In this document: in pieces, positions 52,601 to 61,120 of the stretch | Numbering within the stretch: position 1 is the stretch's first letter | How the letters are laid out: the number at the start of each line of letters is the position of its first letter | From: Deltaproteobacteria bacterium | GTDB taxonomy: Bacteria > Desulfobacterota > Desulfobacteria > Desulfobacterales > Desulfosarcinaceae | DNA length: 64,000 nucleotides | NCBI GenBank assembly: GCA_021824175.1 | Contig: JAKALP010000031.1 | Coordinates: 1 to 64,000 of the forward strand | Direction of reading: 5' to 3' | The notes under the pieces: model-generated | The model's input: only the letters and a program-made list of their open reading frames with translations | What the model was told of the DNA's origin: nothing | The model's database searches: none | Made by a program: the position numbers and the translations under genes

Positions 52601-54088
52601 CACTTTCTGGATGGTCCACTTTTCATAGGATTTGGCCCAGGCATCAGCCACTCTGCCGGGCATGAGCCCCTTAAAACCCTCCTTGCGGATCATATTAAAC
52701 ACGTCCGCAATAGGCCTGGCTTGATCCACGGCCTTGAGTTTTTTTGCTTTCTGCGCTTCTTCCACGATCTTCTCAATCTTATATCGGATATCCTTCCACC
52801 CTTGAAAGGCATCGCGGACGCCGAACCCGAGTTCCACCCAGGCGCGCAGATCTTCATGGGCGTTCCCCTTAAGGACATCCCACAACTTATCCCCCAGCAG
52901 GTTGAATAGATCCGTGGAGCTATCAGCCTCAAGCACACTGGCCGCATCCCCAAGCACGCTTTTGGAGAGCTTTAAGCGCTCGCTCCAGGGCTTGAGCCCC
53001 TTGGGGAACTCCTGGCTGAATGTTTCGGGCAGATCGCCGGAGAGTTTTTCCTTTTGCACATTCGAGCGCCGCGCCGCGGCCAGCAGATGGGAGAGCTCCT
53101 TGGGAAAGTTGACCATCAAGGCCTCTTCCACTGAGACCGGATCGCAGGGCACTACGGCATAGCTGCCGGCGGCATTGGTGGTTTCGAAGGTGATGTAGGT
53201 TTTGAAGACTATAGTTTTAGTATTAAGAAAAGGCGTGTTAACCCGATTATTATCGATTTTTATTTTATCAGCCAGTTTTACTTCTATTGTATAGACTCCT
53301 GTATTCAAAACATTGGAATATCCGAAATGGCAGGTGAGCCAAAACCGTGAGGAAACATTTTGGCCTCCTGATGGGTCTGCATTCCCGGCCACAGTAGCTG
53401 TCACTTTGATACCACTGTCCTTCCCATCGCGTTTCCGATCCGGCGGCCAGAAGAAAATTTGAGCGCCGTTGTATAATTTCGAAGTAAAAATGAAAAAAAT
53501 TGCCATGACCTGGGGCAAAATGTACCCAAACACCTCTTTGGCTGGATCAGAAGTATATGCCTGGCGCCACTGCCGGTAAAGAAGATCAGGGTCTTCCTGC
53601 CCATCTCTTGGAGGTGGTGGGGGAAGCCGCAGGCAGACAGCCAAATCCTTGCCGGTCATGCGTGTGCGCCGGCGCTCCAGGGGGTTCAATTTTTTAGCGC
53701 TGACCGCGGCATGTACGGCTTCGGCCAGGGCATTGGGCCACTCCTGACCCTGGGCCGCATAGGTGTATAAGACCAACTCCGTGGGCGGGAAGATGAATTT
53801 CATCCGGGCCGGGCATTTGGTTCGAACATGGCGTTCGCCTTTGGATTTTTGACTGTTTATCGAATGGATGATTCCATTTTTATCGCTGCAATAGATAGCT
53901 AACGGTTCTGCAGATCTCTGCTCTTCAGGCAAACGGGTATCTTCTGTTAGAAAAATCTGGTCGCACACTAGTTCCATGGTTTGCCTAACCACGGCTCCGG
54001 CTGGATCTATTTCAGCCTTGAACAAATAAGACATGGGCTCAATGCTATCCGTGGCTTTTTCAGCGCTATTTGTACTTGTCGTGCTCAT
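49664..54088 (-). CDS. Very large protein of unknown function in a type VI cargo island
   Basis: 1474 residues from an ATG overlapping the lipoprotein stop (ATGA). I recognise no family. The N-terminal 330 residues contain polar segments and a Pro-rich CLRLPPPPPRDGQEDPD. A mostly helical middle (about 380-720) includes a weakly hydrophobic stretch MALHDAALMGMTMIPMTAPL that could be membrane-active. The C-terminal half is beta-rich with many Trp and Tyr (DYKDLPWMQPPQPPAQP near the end). No signal peptide. Size, position between two vgrG genes and absence of structural motifs make it a candidate secreted toxin. That is inference. Confidence 0.6.
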   Translation of the reverse strand: MSTTSTNSAEKATDSIEPMSYLFKAEIDPAGAVVRQTMELVCDQIFLTEDTRLPEEQRSAEPLAIYCSDKNGIIHSINSQKSKGERHVRTKCPARMKFIFPPTELVLYTYAAQGQEWPNALAEAVHAAVSAKKLNPLERRRTRMTGKDLAVCLRLPPPPPRDGQEDPDLLYRQWRQAYTSDPAKEVFGYILPQVMAIFFIFTSKLYNGAQIFFWPPDRKRDGKDSGIKVTATVAGNADPSGGQNVSSRFWLTCHFGYSNVLNTGVYTIEVKLADKIKIDNNRVNTPFLNTKTIVFKTYITFETTNAAGSYAVVPCDPVSVEEALMVNFPKELSHLLAAARRSNVQKEKLSGDLPETFSQEFPKGLKPWSERLKLSKSVLGDAASVLEADSSTDLFNLLGDKLWDVLKGNAHEDLRAWVELGFGVRDAFQGWKDIRYKIEKIVEEAQKAKKLKAVDQARPIADVFNMIRKEGFKGLMPGRVADAWAKSYEKWTIQKVQAEGNKVIEACTTKSYAKKINAITKWAGKALTAYALYDGISAVLETADSTETANANFDKLCRAYVAEICELTPGGIEQTAKDYTFYACREAASNLEKMRSRAMLLELKLDKDLEKAMMALHDAALMGMTMIPMTAPLANVIVVAEASGRLAWDFGKTLGTWADQVVFDNALTQYLAERKVLADLSDYHVVNTRHLQAKGMALNQVDLPENHIHLQYRLRTEVVIGLFSLIALCATNVDEKNTLESNLERYKVQQYIQNYVLNDGWAFSIISSIDLNIHKVWLYMIDYGNPMTPIEREKMGLDSNYLLLPNPSKDREGVQTLSGAFYDGSMVKDYSKHKLLRPAAFQSCFPIQVMDSADVADLAKSFKTIHKELDEDCIAYTEIYYRERGETAQTPWRPVMEVIKAKDGQPRSLSPFHQIRVLIVLKKQDKTGAPIKGIYPVELQLMRTDGFNNFKGPTYTGITRTLIQTDSPDPGAGPWPWAGYCGCIIEPFFDLYGAYMPGTKPMAGEIAMSFLQGWFPGNRKTDSTAAETYYKRGHLSNMRYGFKMKIGNNAKTEQWVRVQSHWESNETIPPGQRYFESVGVFSMPDDRRMDYPVGVDIERRYGFDPNGLRVYQDGPEVQWVKDEEKLLSKHLLTSRTEACTYPPLFLASGESPYSAMFAVPLMRLGDGPYVAPLRGFEKELSAISVQSKLESNKAMTCRLGIGAVIDTALEVDNFDWQTPVSFIILAVVKNIDPSAYRRNGLDWREIPFETTLVELTGSNTVGPTLSSRLHYVGMVQGVDFKFVLSDVEKIKWESFNKLKPLQRVVENPELLTVLLQPAARSGHASELALATQNYHLSKKDGLPSPAFHLYAAYLKMEYNSPTGKCVETIRPFGRNRVKAIGPAGQDREYCFAFRNLKTVDNSGLALEYLSRRGSMSNLHEYEFHFSGVPAGWAYDYKDLPWMQPPQPPAQPKTVNLAALKKWIEEKPDEVKLLD

Positions 54089-55065
54089 CGGGCCGCTCCC
54101 AGATTGAATATAGTAGTGTAAAGGGGAGCGCCACCGCAATCATGTTTAATGCAGGGCCAATCAATCAAGGCAATATCTTCGTTGGTTTTCAGATCCAAAC
54201 GACCGATGGAATAGTAGAAATACTTTCCACTATAATCGAAGCCTCCAGAATCATATCGTTTTTTAGTAGTCCATATCGGATTTTTAGGCTCATCCAACCG
54301 AATAAATCGCGTGCTGTCGCCCAACTCATAAACCATAAACTTCCCATCCCAGGAGATCCGATGATAAAAACTTACCCATTCCTCCTGGTCGCCAATCTCT
54401 CCAGGCGCAAAGATATCAATGGCCCGGATAAACTTCTGGTCAGGTGTATAAAAAGAAACTCCCTTTTTAGTGACCACCACAAAGCGGCCATCTTGGAGAA
54501 TATAGTGGCCATAACCTTCGTATGGCTTAAGCTTTCTTAGCTCCTTGGTTTCCACAAAATACTCCAGCAAGCCGGGATCGGAGATAAACACTACACTCTT
54601 GCTGTCCGGCCGCCAGGCAAAATAAGGTTTAAGACCGCCGCTCATAATGATGGTCTTGGTCTGGGTCTTGAGATCAATGAGGTGTTTCTCTAAACTTCGA
54701 GCCGTTCTCATGGAAACTACGATGAAACGGTTGTCGGGCGAACGCACCGGATCATGGCCGAGCCCGGTGGCCTGCTCGGCCCAGAGCAGCTCGGCCTTCA
54801 CCGCCCGCCGCAGGTCGCTGCCGTCCAGGCGCATACTCCAGATCTCATCCGAGGGCAGCCCCGGCGCTTGCCACACAAATTGCACGCGCGGGGTGGAGAA
54901 GATCTCGGGATCGCCGTAGATCTCCTCCTTGAACTCGAACTTGGGTTGCTCCGCCTCTTTCTTGGCCACCGGTGGCGGCGCTTTCTTCTTCTCGCAACCG
55001 GTAAACACAATGACCACGGCCAATAAAACCAGAATCGTTATTTTAAAAATGCGCTTCAGATTCAT
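54085..55065 (-). CDS. Beta-propeller-like lipoprotein coupled to the 1474-residue protein
   Basis: 326 residues. Lipobox VVIVFTGCEKKK (Cys about 24), then a charged linker and a TolB/WD40-like series: DEIWSMRLDGSDLRR, RSPDNRFIVVSMRT, YFAWRPDSKSVVFISD, SWDGKFMVYELGD, GGFDYSGKYFYYS. Membrane-anchored in the periplasm. Its stop overlaps the start of the giant gene. It could be the immunity partner, but sits upstream of its presumed effector, the reverse of the other pairs here. Confidence 0.7.
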   Translation of the reverse strand: MNLKRIFKITILVLLAVVIVFTGCEKKKAPPPVAKKEAEQPKFEFKEEIYGDPEIFSTPRVQFVWQAPGLPSDEIWSMRLDGSDLRRAVKAELLWAEQATGLGHDPVRSPDNRFIVVSMRTARSLEKHLIDLKTQTKTIIMSGGLKPYFAWRPDSKSVVFISDPGLLEYFVETKELRKLKPYEGYGHYILQDGRFVVVTKKGVSFYTPDQKFIRAIDIFAPGEIGDQEEWVSFYHRISWDGKFMVYELGDSTRFIRLDEPKNPIWTTKKRYDSGGFDYSGKYFYYSIGRLDLKTNEDIALIDWPCIKHDCGGAPLYTTIFNLGAAR

Positions 55066-55180
55066 TATTACTACTCCTTATTAGCCTTCAATAAATAAGT
55101 CGGGCCTTAACTCCCTCTCCACCGCGATCCTCAGCGAATGAGAGGGTCGGGGTGAAGGAGCAAATTTACTACCTGTTTTG

Positions 55181-57997
55181 CTACGCGGTTTCAACATCAT
55201 CCGCCGCGATTTTGATATCTTCATAATCCATATCCGGCGCGCAAAGCTGCTCAAAGGTGCAATTGCTTCGCAAATAGTGGGGATCTTCCCCATCATGGGT
55301 ATCATGAATCAAATCGAACTTGCCGGTGCGCGGCACGTTCTTGAAAATCAGGGCCACCCAATTGACATCGAACTCTTTAAGATTTTTGACGGCAATGGTT
55401 TGCTTCCAATCCGAATCTTTGTGAATCAAGGTGATCACATCGTCCCAGGCAGCAGGGTTATCCACATCAAACTGATAGTCGATGCGCAGCAATGAGTCCT
55501 TCAACGGCTCACCCTTGGTCTGGAACACGTGGCGTTGTAGGGTGGCGCCTTGCTCCTGTTTGTACTCCGCCTGGGGCAAGTGCACGGTATCGCCGATCAT
55601 GAGAATGTGGGGTTCTTTGCGTTTTTTCCGCAGATCAGCGTTGGCCGGATGTTCCCAGACCAGGCGCCAGGGCAGATGATGCTTGTGGGCAATTTCAGAC
55701 AAGGTGTCGCCAGGCTGGACTTTATAGGCTTTGGTGGCGTTGCCGCGCTGGGAAGGTTTGCCGATGGCGGTGGAACCTTTGGGGCCCCACAAGTCTTTAT
55801 CCAGGCGGGCAAAGTCGAGGCGGCACATACCGGGCGGAAGCTTTTCCACCCGACCGATGCCCTGGGCATTGGTCACACCGCTGTACTGCTTGCCGTTGGC
55901 GGCCGTGATGTAGAATTGCTCGCCGGCCTTGGGCTGATCCTGGTCATCGAGGAGTTGTACTTCAATCCAGGCGCTTTCATTAGCCGCGGGTGCTGTTGGC
56001 GATGGTAGTACTTCCACCGGAGCGGGTTTAGGCAAAGCGACGGCCGGATTGGCTTCGACTTTGCCGGGGCGCCCGGTGTCGGATTCCAGCGGTATTGCGG
56101 GGGCCTGGGCCGCGATGCTTTGGCCAGCTATGGCGCTGCCGCCGGCTTTGAGCTTGAGAGCCGGACCAGAGACGCTGACTCCGCTGCTATCAATGGTGAT
56201 GAACCCGGCGCCGGCTTTGAGGGTGATGGTTTGGCCGGCTTCGATGATTACCTGGGTGCCGGATTTTACGGTGATGGTTTTGGCGGCCGATAGCGCGCAG
56301 TTGGCGCTGATGTGCTCCTGCAAGTCCCGGCCCACGCTTTGGGAGCGTTGTCCTTGAATCTGCCCGACCCATTCGCCTTGAACGGTGCGGTGCAGGTCGC
56401 CGCCGACCTGCTCGCATACTTCTTTTTGTACTACCAGGTGGGCGTCATGGCCGATCCAGGTGCGGCGGTCATGTTTAACGCGCAGATCCATATTGCGCTG
56501 GGCATGCAGAAAGATCTGCTCGGCGTCTTTGCGGTCATCAAAGCGCAGTTCGTTGAATCCCTGGCCGCCGGGGGTGGAGAGGGTCTTAAGAGCACTGATA
56601 GTCTTTTGGGCCGGAAGATCATAGGGCGGCAGATTGTCGCCATTATAAACCCGGCCGGTGATGATGGGCCGGTCCGGGTCGCCTTCCAGAAAATCGACGA
56701 TTACTTCCTGGCCGATGCGCGGGATATTGACTCCGCCATAACTTCCGCCGGCCCAGGGCTGGCTGACGCGCACCCAGCAGGAACTTTGTTCGTTGTGTTT
56801 TCCCACGCGGTCCCAGTGAAACTGTACTTTAACCCGGCCGTGACGGTCGGTGTAGATCTCTTCGTGGGCCGGGCCGGTGACCATGGCGGTTTGGACACCG
56901 TGCACCACGGGTTTTAGCAGTAGTGCCGGTCGGAAGACGACATCCGCCGGGGCAGCCTGGAAGCAATTGATGTAACTGGTGCCTTGGCCGGCTCCGAGTT
57001 CGGCCAGCACTTGGGGTTGGGCCCCCTGATGGCGGACCGCGAGCAGTACATGCTTTTCTCCGGCTCTTGGATGGCCGTGATCTTGTAAAGTAAAGGTAAA
57101 ACCGGGCATGAAGCGGGCCACGCCTCCGCGCCCCTGGGCGATTTTCTTTTCTTGAACTGCCTCCTGGAATCGGATTTGAGCCAGACGCCGGCCCTGTTCC
57201 GGGGCCGCATAGGCGCCGGGGAAATCGTAGTACTCCAGGCATTGACAGTCATCCGCGCTCTTTTGGCCGGCCGCCAGATTCAAAGCTGGCTTTTCAAAGC
57301 AGAAATCGGTGAGCGCGCAGGCATTGCTGGTGACGTTGCGGCAGCTGTCAAATGCGAGAAGCGTTTCTTCCTCGCCCGCCAATTGTCCGCCTTGGTTTAG
57401 CTCCACCTGGGCCTGGCCCGCGATGGGCGCATAGTTGACGGTGCCATCGCCGAACGCCATGATGTGTTTATCGGGTTGATGTTTGAAGAAGAAAAAAATG
57501 CCTTCTTCGGCGCACAGGCGGGTGACAAAACGCCAGTCGGTTTCGCGATACTGCACGCAGTAATCGCGCTCGGGGTAGGCGGCCGTCAGTTTGAATTGGT
57601 AGAGATCGCCGGGAATAGCGGCTTGCTCCAATACCGCTTTAACGATGGCGGGAACGGTTTGGCGCTGGAAGATGCGGCAATCGCTGCGCAGCATGAGCAG
57701 CTTCATCTGGGGCACCAGCAAGGCTTCGTAGCGGTAAAACCGGCCTTCGACCCCCACCAGGGCGAATTCACCCACAATGCCGTGAAAGTAACGCTCCTGG
57801 TCGTTGCCCAGGATGGTGAGCAGGCCCGGCTGGCCGACCACCTTGGCAAAGTCGATCTCCTCTTCGGAAGCCAGCTTGAGCCGCACATGAAACAGCTTGG
57901 AGATCTTCTCCTGGGCGATGAACTCCACCACCAGAAAAGAGATGCCGGCTGCTTTGAAGAGAAAACGCGACTCATTGGCCGCTGGTTTGGAAGTCAC
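55181..57997 (-). CDS. vgrG: Type VI secretion spike protein VgrG-1 with C-terminal LysM extension
   Basis: 938 residues from a GTG at 57997 that follows GGAGG by 5 bases; this start aligns exactly with that of VgrG-2 (TSKPAANESRF versus AFRTAANESRF). Core as in VgrG-2: EIYTDRHGRVKVQFHWDRVG, IPRIGQEVIVDFLEGDPDRP. After the needle come an Ig-like segment IEVQLLDDQDQPKAGEQFY, a LysM domain YKVQPGDTLSEIAHKHHLPW (about 785-830) and a 110-residue tail of unknown fold. The extension probably displays or is an effector. Confidence 0.93.
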   Translation of the reverse strand: MTSKPAANESRFLFKAAGISFLVVEFIAQEKISKLFHVRLKLASEEEIDFAKVVGQPGLLTILGNDQERYFHGIVGEFALVGVEGRFYRYEALLVPQMKLLMLRSDCRIFQRQTVPAIVKAVLEQAAIPGDLYQFKLTAAYPERDYCVQYRETDWRFVTRLCAEEGIFFFFKHQPDKHIMAFGDGTVNYAPIAGQAQVELNQGGQLAGEEETLLAFDSCRNVTSNACALTDFCFEKPALNLAAGQKSADDCQCLEYYDFPGAYAAPEQGRRLAQIRFQEAVQEKKIAQGRGGVARFMPGFTFTLQDHGHPRAGEKHVLLAVRHQGAQPQVLAELGAGQGTSYINCFQAAPADVVFRPALLLKPVVHGVQTAMVTGPAHEEIYTDRHGRVKVQFHWDRVGKHNEQSSCWVRVSQPWAGGSYGGVNIPRIGQEVIVDFLEGDPDRPIITGRVYNGDNLPPYDLPAQKTISALKTLSTPGGQGFNELRFDDRKDAEQIFLHAQRNMDLRVKHDRRTWIGHDAHLVVQKEVCEQVGGDLHRTVQGEWVGQIQGQRSQSVGRDLQEHISANCALSAAKTITVKSGTQVIIEAGQTITLKAGAGFITIDSSGVSVSGPALKLKAGGSAIAGQSIAAQAPAIPLESDTGRPGKVEANPAVALPKPAPVEVLPSPTAPAANESAWIEVQLLDDQDQPKAGEQFYITAANGKQYSGVTNAQGIGRVEKLPPGMCRLDFARLDKDLWGPKGSTAIGKPSQRGNATKAYKVQPGDTLSEIAHKHHLPWRLVWEHPANADLRKKRKEPHILMIGDTVHLPQAEYKQEQGATLQRHVFQTKGEPLKDSLLRIDYQFDVDNPAAWDDVITLIHKDSDWKQTIAVKNLKEFDVNWVALIFKNVPRTGKFDLIHDTHDGEDPHYLRSNCTFEQLCAPDMDYEDIKIAADDVETA

Positions 57998-58016
57998 CTT
58001 ATCCTCCGTAATTTTT

Positions 58017-58045
58017 ACCACGGATTACACCGATTACACTGATGA
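58017..58045. repeat. ATCCGTG-family repeat, copy 3
   Basis: ACCACGGATTACACCGATTA then CACTGATGA, just downstream of the GxxExxY gene on the minus strand and just upstream of vgrG-1. Confidence 0.65.
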
Positions 58046-58054
58046 GCCAGGCAC

Positions 58055-58426
58055 CTAACAAACAATACGCTTCCATTGAAGTTTAGCGTATTTAAAATTC
58101 AACAGCAGAGCCAAACGCAAATTCGTAATGGATAGATATCCTGTCATTTGTGCCAAGTGAGTTTCATTAAAAGCGGAAACTACTTTCGGATCTGCTACCA
58201 CCAAGTCATCAACTATAAGCTCTGGTATGAACTTTCCGACCGTTTGCCCCTTATAACAAACCATGAATGGTTTTTGCTGATTCACGATATGACCGCGCTC
58301 CTTCAATTCAATGACAAGCGCATTCTCATAGACTTTTTCGTCTAATCCCGGCTTAAGCTCATTAAGGACAGTCATAGCCGCGCCTATAATCTCCTTGCTA
58401 AGTGCTTCGTGAATCAGTTTATCCAT
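58055..58426 (-). CDS. GxxExxY protein
   Basis: 123 residues. Signature GLDEKVYENALVIEL holds the G-x-x-E-x-x-Y motif; also LKERGHIVNQQKPFMVCYKG and the closing LRLALLLNFKYAKLQWKRI. The fold predicted for the family is PD-(D/E)XK nuclease-like; function unknown. The gene interrupts the secretion island and is bracketed by ATCCGTG-family repeats at 58017 and 58451. Confidence 0.88.
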   Translation of the reverse strand: MDKLIHEALSKEIIGAAMTVLNELKPGLDEKVYENALVIELKERGHIVNQQKPFMVCYKGQTVGKFIPELIVDDLVVADPKVVSAFNETHLAQMTGYLSITNLRLALLLNFKYAKLQWKRIVC

Positions 58427-58450
58427 GTAAAGCTACTATCCCTTTCCTCA

Positions 58451-58514
58451 ATCCGTGTCATCCGTGTAATCCGTGGTAAAATGATTGACCACGGATGGCA
58501 CGGATAACACGGAT
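58451..58514. repeat. ATCCGTG-family hairpin, copy 4
   Basis: ATCCGTGTCATCCGTGTAAT, CCGTGGT and the complementary ACCACGGATGGCACGGATAA, ACACGGAT, loop of 10 bases. The longest copy in the window; lies 25 bases upstream of the GxxExxY start. Confidence 0.8.
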
Positions 58515-58640
58515 GAACAAAAGCGCTATATCCAGTGATATTGATTACGGCCGGGCAGCATTATGTGCTCCGTACTACTAACTCTAAAGCTTTTATCTAC
58601 TTGCCAAGATCCTTTTGTCTCTGCTAATTGTTCCATTTAT

Positions 58641-58693
58641 CAGTGTAATCCGTGATATCCGTGGTAAAAAAATTAATCAAGGATGGCACGGAT
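58641..58693. repeat. ATCCGTG-family hairpin, copy 5
   Basis: CAGTGTAATCCGTGATATCC, GTGGT, then GGATGGCACGGAT. Slightly degraded on the right. Confidence 0.7.
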
Positions 58694-58820
58694 GATTTTG
58701 CACGGGTCCCCGCCTTCGCGGGGATGACTCAATGACTGTTATGCTATCATCGGCGGTTCCTAATACCTTATTTCTTCCACCTTCAACCTTATACCTTCCA
58801 CCTTCCACCCTCTGTCTGGG

Positions 58821-59900
58821 CTATCCTCTCGCTTCGATCAAAATCTCCTTTACTTCCAGGGCCGTGGTGTCAAAGACCGGCACCCGGCCGCGCCAGATAA
58901 GATAGCAACGCTTCTCATCGGGCATCAGACAAAGAGTATCCAGGTGCATGGTCACAGCCGTCTTTTCGGGTGGCATGCGCCACAAGGATTCCAGGGAAGG
59001 ATGGCCGGGAGCGGTCTTCTCCAAATGATCCACCAGCAGATCGTAAGATTTTTCCGCCATGCATGAAATGCTCACCCCCGGCAACCGGAACTGCAGCGTG
59101 CCGTCCGGCGTAAGATTGTGCAGACTCACTGGTTCATCTCCCCTGAGATAGCCTTTGATCTGCAGATCCGGATGCGCCGCGTTGTGGTAGTCATATTTGA
59201 AATCCAAAGGCGGTTCGGGCGCGCGCTGCTTACGCCAATTCTCGTCATAGGTGCCAAGATAGCCAGCGCGTGGGGCCCAGGCGCGGCCGTAATATCCAAA
59301 GCCCACTGGTTTGGGCTTGTCTTCGGGCGACTGGATCAATGCTTTGGGATCTTCGATGTTGGGCAGAGGTTTTTCCTGAATGATTTTGCGATCCACCTTA
59401 CTCCAATAACCAATGCCCACCATGTTCTCCGGGCAATAGCCACCATTGAGCTTATCCATGCCGCCAAAGGCTTTTTCATACACCATGGGCATTTTGGTGA
59501 ATGCTTCCGGTTCCGAAGGTCGAGGTGCGGAGAGCGCCGGGCAGCGCCAGAAACGATTCCCATAGATTCTTAGGGTTTTGCCATGGACGCCCACCTTTAT
59601 GGCCGCATCCAGGCTGTTGACCAAAGCGCCCGGCAAAGCATAGGCATGCCCCACCAGCACGATATCGGCCCTGGGCTTGAAAGGGGCGAGGTCAGCTTCG
59701 AACTTGATGCTGCCGCCCTTTTTCGGATCAAAAGGCTCGTCGCTGTAGGCAATGGGCATTTGATCATCGGCCCTGGCCGCCACTTGCCCATGCTTGGTGG
59801 CAAAGGTGCCTTTGACAATGATCGTTACGAAATGCTTCCCATCCGGCCCCTTGTTGGGGATGGTTTCCGTTGGGAAAGAGGTTTTGTTGATGATGTTCAA
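58821..59900 (-). CDS. DUF2169 protein, type VI secretion accessory
   Basis: 359 residues. DUF2169 features: MNIINKTSFPTETIP, FVTIIVKGTFATKHGQV, SDEPFDPKKGGSIKFEADLA, ADIVLVGHAYAL and the conserved GFGYYGRAWAPRAGYLGTYD and PGVSISC. The family is found in VgrG/PAAR cargo loci, where members help load effectors. No signal peptide. Fits as the adaptor of the lipase cluster upstream or of VgrG-1 downstream. Confidence 0.85.
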   Translation of the reverse strand: MNIINKTSFPTETIPNKGPDGKHFVTIIVKGTFATKHGQVAARADDQMPIAYSDEPFDPKKGGSIKFEADLAPFKPRADIVLVGHAYALPGALVNSLDAAIKVGVHGKTLRIYGNRFWRCPALSAPRPSEPEAFTKMPMVYEKAFGGMDKLNGGYCPENMVGIGYWSKVDRKIIQEKPLPNIEDPKALIQSPEDKPKPVGFGYYGRAWAPRAGYLGTYDENWRKQRAPEPPLDFKYDYHNAAHPDLQIKGYLRGDEPVSLHNLTPDGTLQFRLPGVSISCMAEKSYDLLVDHLEKTAPGHPSLESLWRMPPEKTAVTMHLDTLCLMPDEKRCYLIWRGRVPVFDTTALEVKEILIEARG

Positions 59901-60252
59901 TTCTACTCACCTGATAAAGTTGAACTCGCACAAAGACGTAAAGCCATAGAGAATCTAATTTTCTTCCTTAAGGCAAAGGCGCAGAGTTTGCGGAGGTGCG
60001 CAGAGGTTTTTCTTCAATCAATACCTTTGCCTCCCTCCGCGAACTCTGCGGTTTAAATAACTACTCTCAGTCGAAAATGCTCGATGTTTGTTAACGTCAT
60101 TCCCGCGCAGGCGGGAATCCAGACCATCATAAATTTACTGGTTCCCCGCCGCAGTTTATCCCGTACTTATGCGGGGCGGGGATGACGTTAACACCCGTTG
60201 TACTACTTCTCACTGGTTTAACACTTAGCGCATATCAATAGCTCACCTACTA
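59901..60252. other. Gene-free stretch with two repeat hairpins
   Basis: Holds a CGCAGAGTTTGCGGAGG hairpin (59984-60052, related to the string that heads the DUF4197 remnant at 4170) and a CATTCCCGCG-type pair (60096-60186). No gene supported. Confidence 0.7.
60096..60186. repeat. GTCATTCCCGCG-family composite
   Basis: GTCATTCCCGCGCAGGCGGG... (60096-60122) with a right partner CTGGTTCCCCGCCGCAG...GGGGATGAC (60138-60186). The GCCGCAGTTTATCCCG module also occurs in the copy at 34891-34972. Confidence 0.75.
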
Positions 60253-61083
60253 TTAAACCAAAACCCCCGGCGCGGGGATCACGCTGCCCCCAACCACGGG
60301 CCCCATGGGCACCACGGGCGGCGCGAAGGTGGGCACCGGCCCCGTGCCCATCACGTTTTGGACCAGGGTAGAGCTTTTAAACATCAGAAACACGACGCCA
60401 ATGGCGTTGGCCAAAGCATCAAAGAGAAGTTCGGCATGCTGAGCCTGAGGATCACCCAGGTATTTAGTCATGACTTCTTTCAGGGCCGGTGGACTCATGG
60501 CCAAATCTCCGATTGAAGGCAGCGCCATCAGCGGCACAGGCACGTTGGGCGCGGGCGGCGCCATTGGACCGGGCACAGCGGCCAGGCTCGGGAAGGTGAG
60601 CATACCCATGACTCCCATCTGCCAAAGCATCCATTGGGAGCCGACGCTGCCGGCGACGGCCAGAGAATAGCGCAGCTCCGCGGCCGTCTTTTTAGGCGCC
60701 GCTGACAAAATGAGCGGGGTCAGGAATGGCCCCGTCAAGCCACCGGGCACCAGAATCCCGGATGGACCGCTGATAGACATGCCGATGATGCTCGCCATCT
60801 TGAGCCATTTACCAATGGCCTCGCAGATGGCCGCACTGATGCCGTCGATGAACTTTTCAAAAAGTTCTCCGATGTCGCGCCCGGTGTCCACATGACTCTT
60901 GTTCAAGGTTGGATTCTGAAACAGAGTCAGGGGCGAATTGGGTGCTACCTGGCGTTCTTCCATGCAATACGATTTTGGGTATTGCGGCCCTGGAGTGCGC
61001 CATTTTTCGGGCAGCGAAACACCATTGCGTCGAAAATTTGCTTTGGCCAGTTCAGCCAACATCTGTTTTGCGGGCGCCGGCAC
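60253..61083 (-). CDS. Gly/Pro-rich hydrophobic protein of the secretion cargo island
   Basis: 276 residues from a GTG with AAGGA upstream. N-terminal 70 residues polar with PGPQYPKSYCMEERQVAPN; then hydrophobic, Gly/Pro-rich segments (IIGMSISGPSGILVPGGLTG, GVMGMLTFPSLAAVPGPMAP) and a C-terminus TGPVPTFAPPVVPMGPVVGG ending in PGVLV. No PAAR signature. Such proteins recur next to DUF2169 genes in deltaproteobacteria and myxobacteria as far as I recall, without known role. Perhaps a tip or chaperone-like component. Confidence 0.6.
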   Translation of the reverse strand: MPAPAKQMLAELAKANFRRNGVSLPEKWRTPGPQYPKSYCMEERQVAPNSPLTLFQNPTLNKSHVDTGRDIGELFEKFIDGISAAICEAIGKWLKMASIIGMSISGPSGILVPGGLTGPFLTPLILSAAPKKTAAELRYSLAVAGSVGSQWMLWQMGVMGMLTFPSLAAVPGPMAPPAPNVPVPLMALPSIGDLAMSPPALKEVMTKYLGDPQAQHAELLFDALANAIGVVFLMFKSSTLVQNVMGTGPVPTFAPPVVPMGPVVGGSVIPAPGVLV

Positions 61084-61120
61084 TTTTATTCCTTCCCTCT
61101 TCCATCATCAAATTTCACCT

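Larger units (their letters stand above)
58427..58820. other. Gene-free stretch with three palindromic repeats
   Basis: Two ATCCGTG hairpins (58451-58514, 58641-58693) and a GTCATCCCCGCG unit (58704-58728). No gene supported. Confidence 0.7.

Noticed and set aside
49664-54088. Rhs/YD-repeat or PAAR toxin identity for the giant protein
   Set aside because: No YD repeats, no PAAR motif and no recognisable C-terminal toxin domain were seen.
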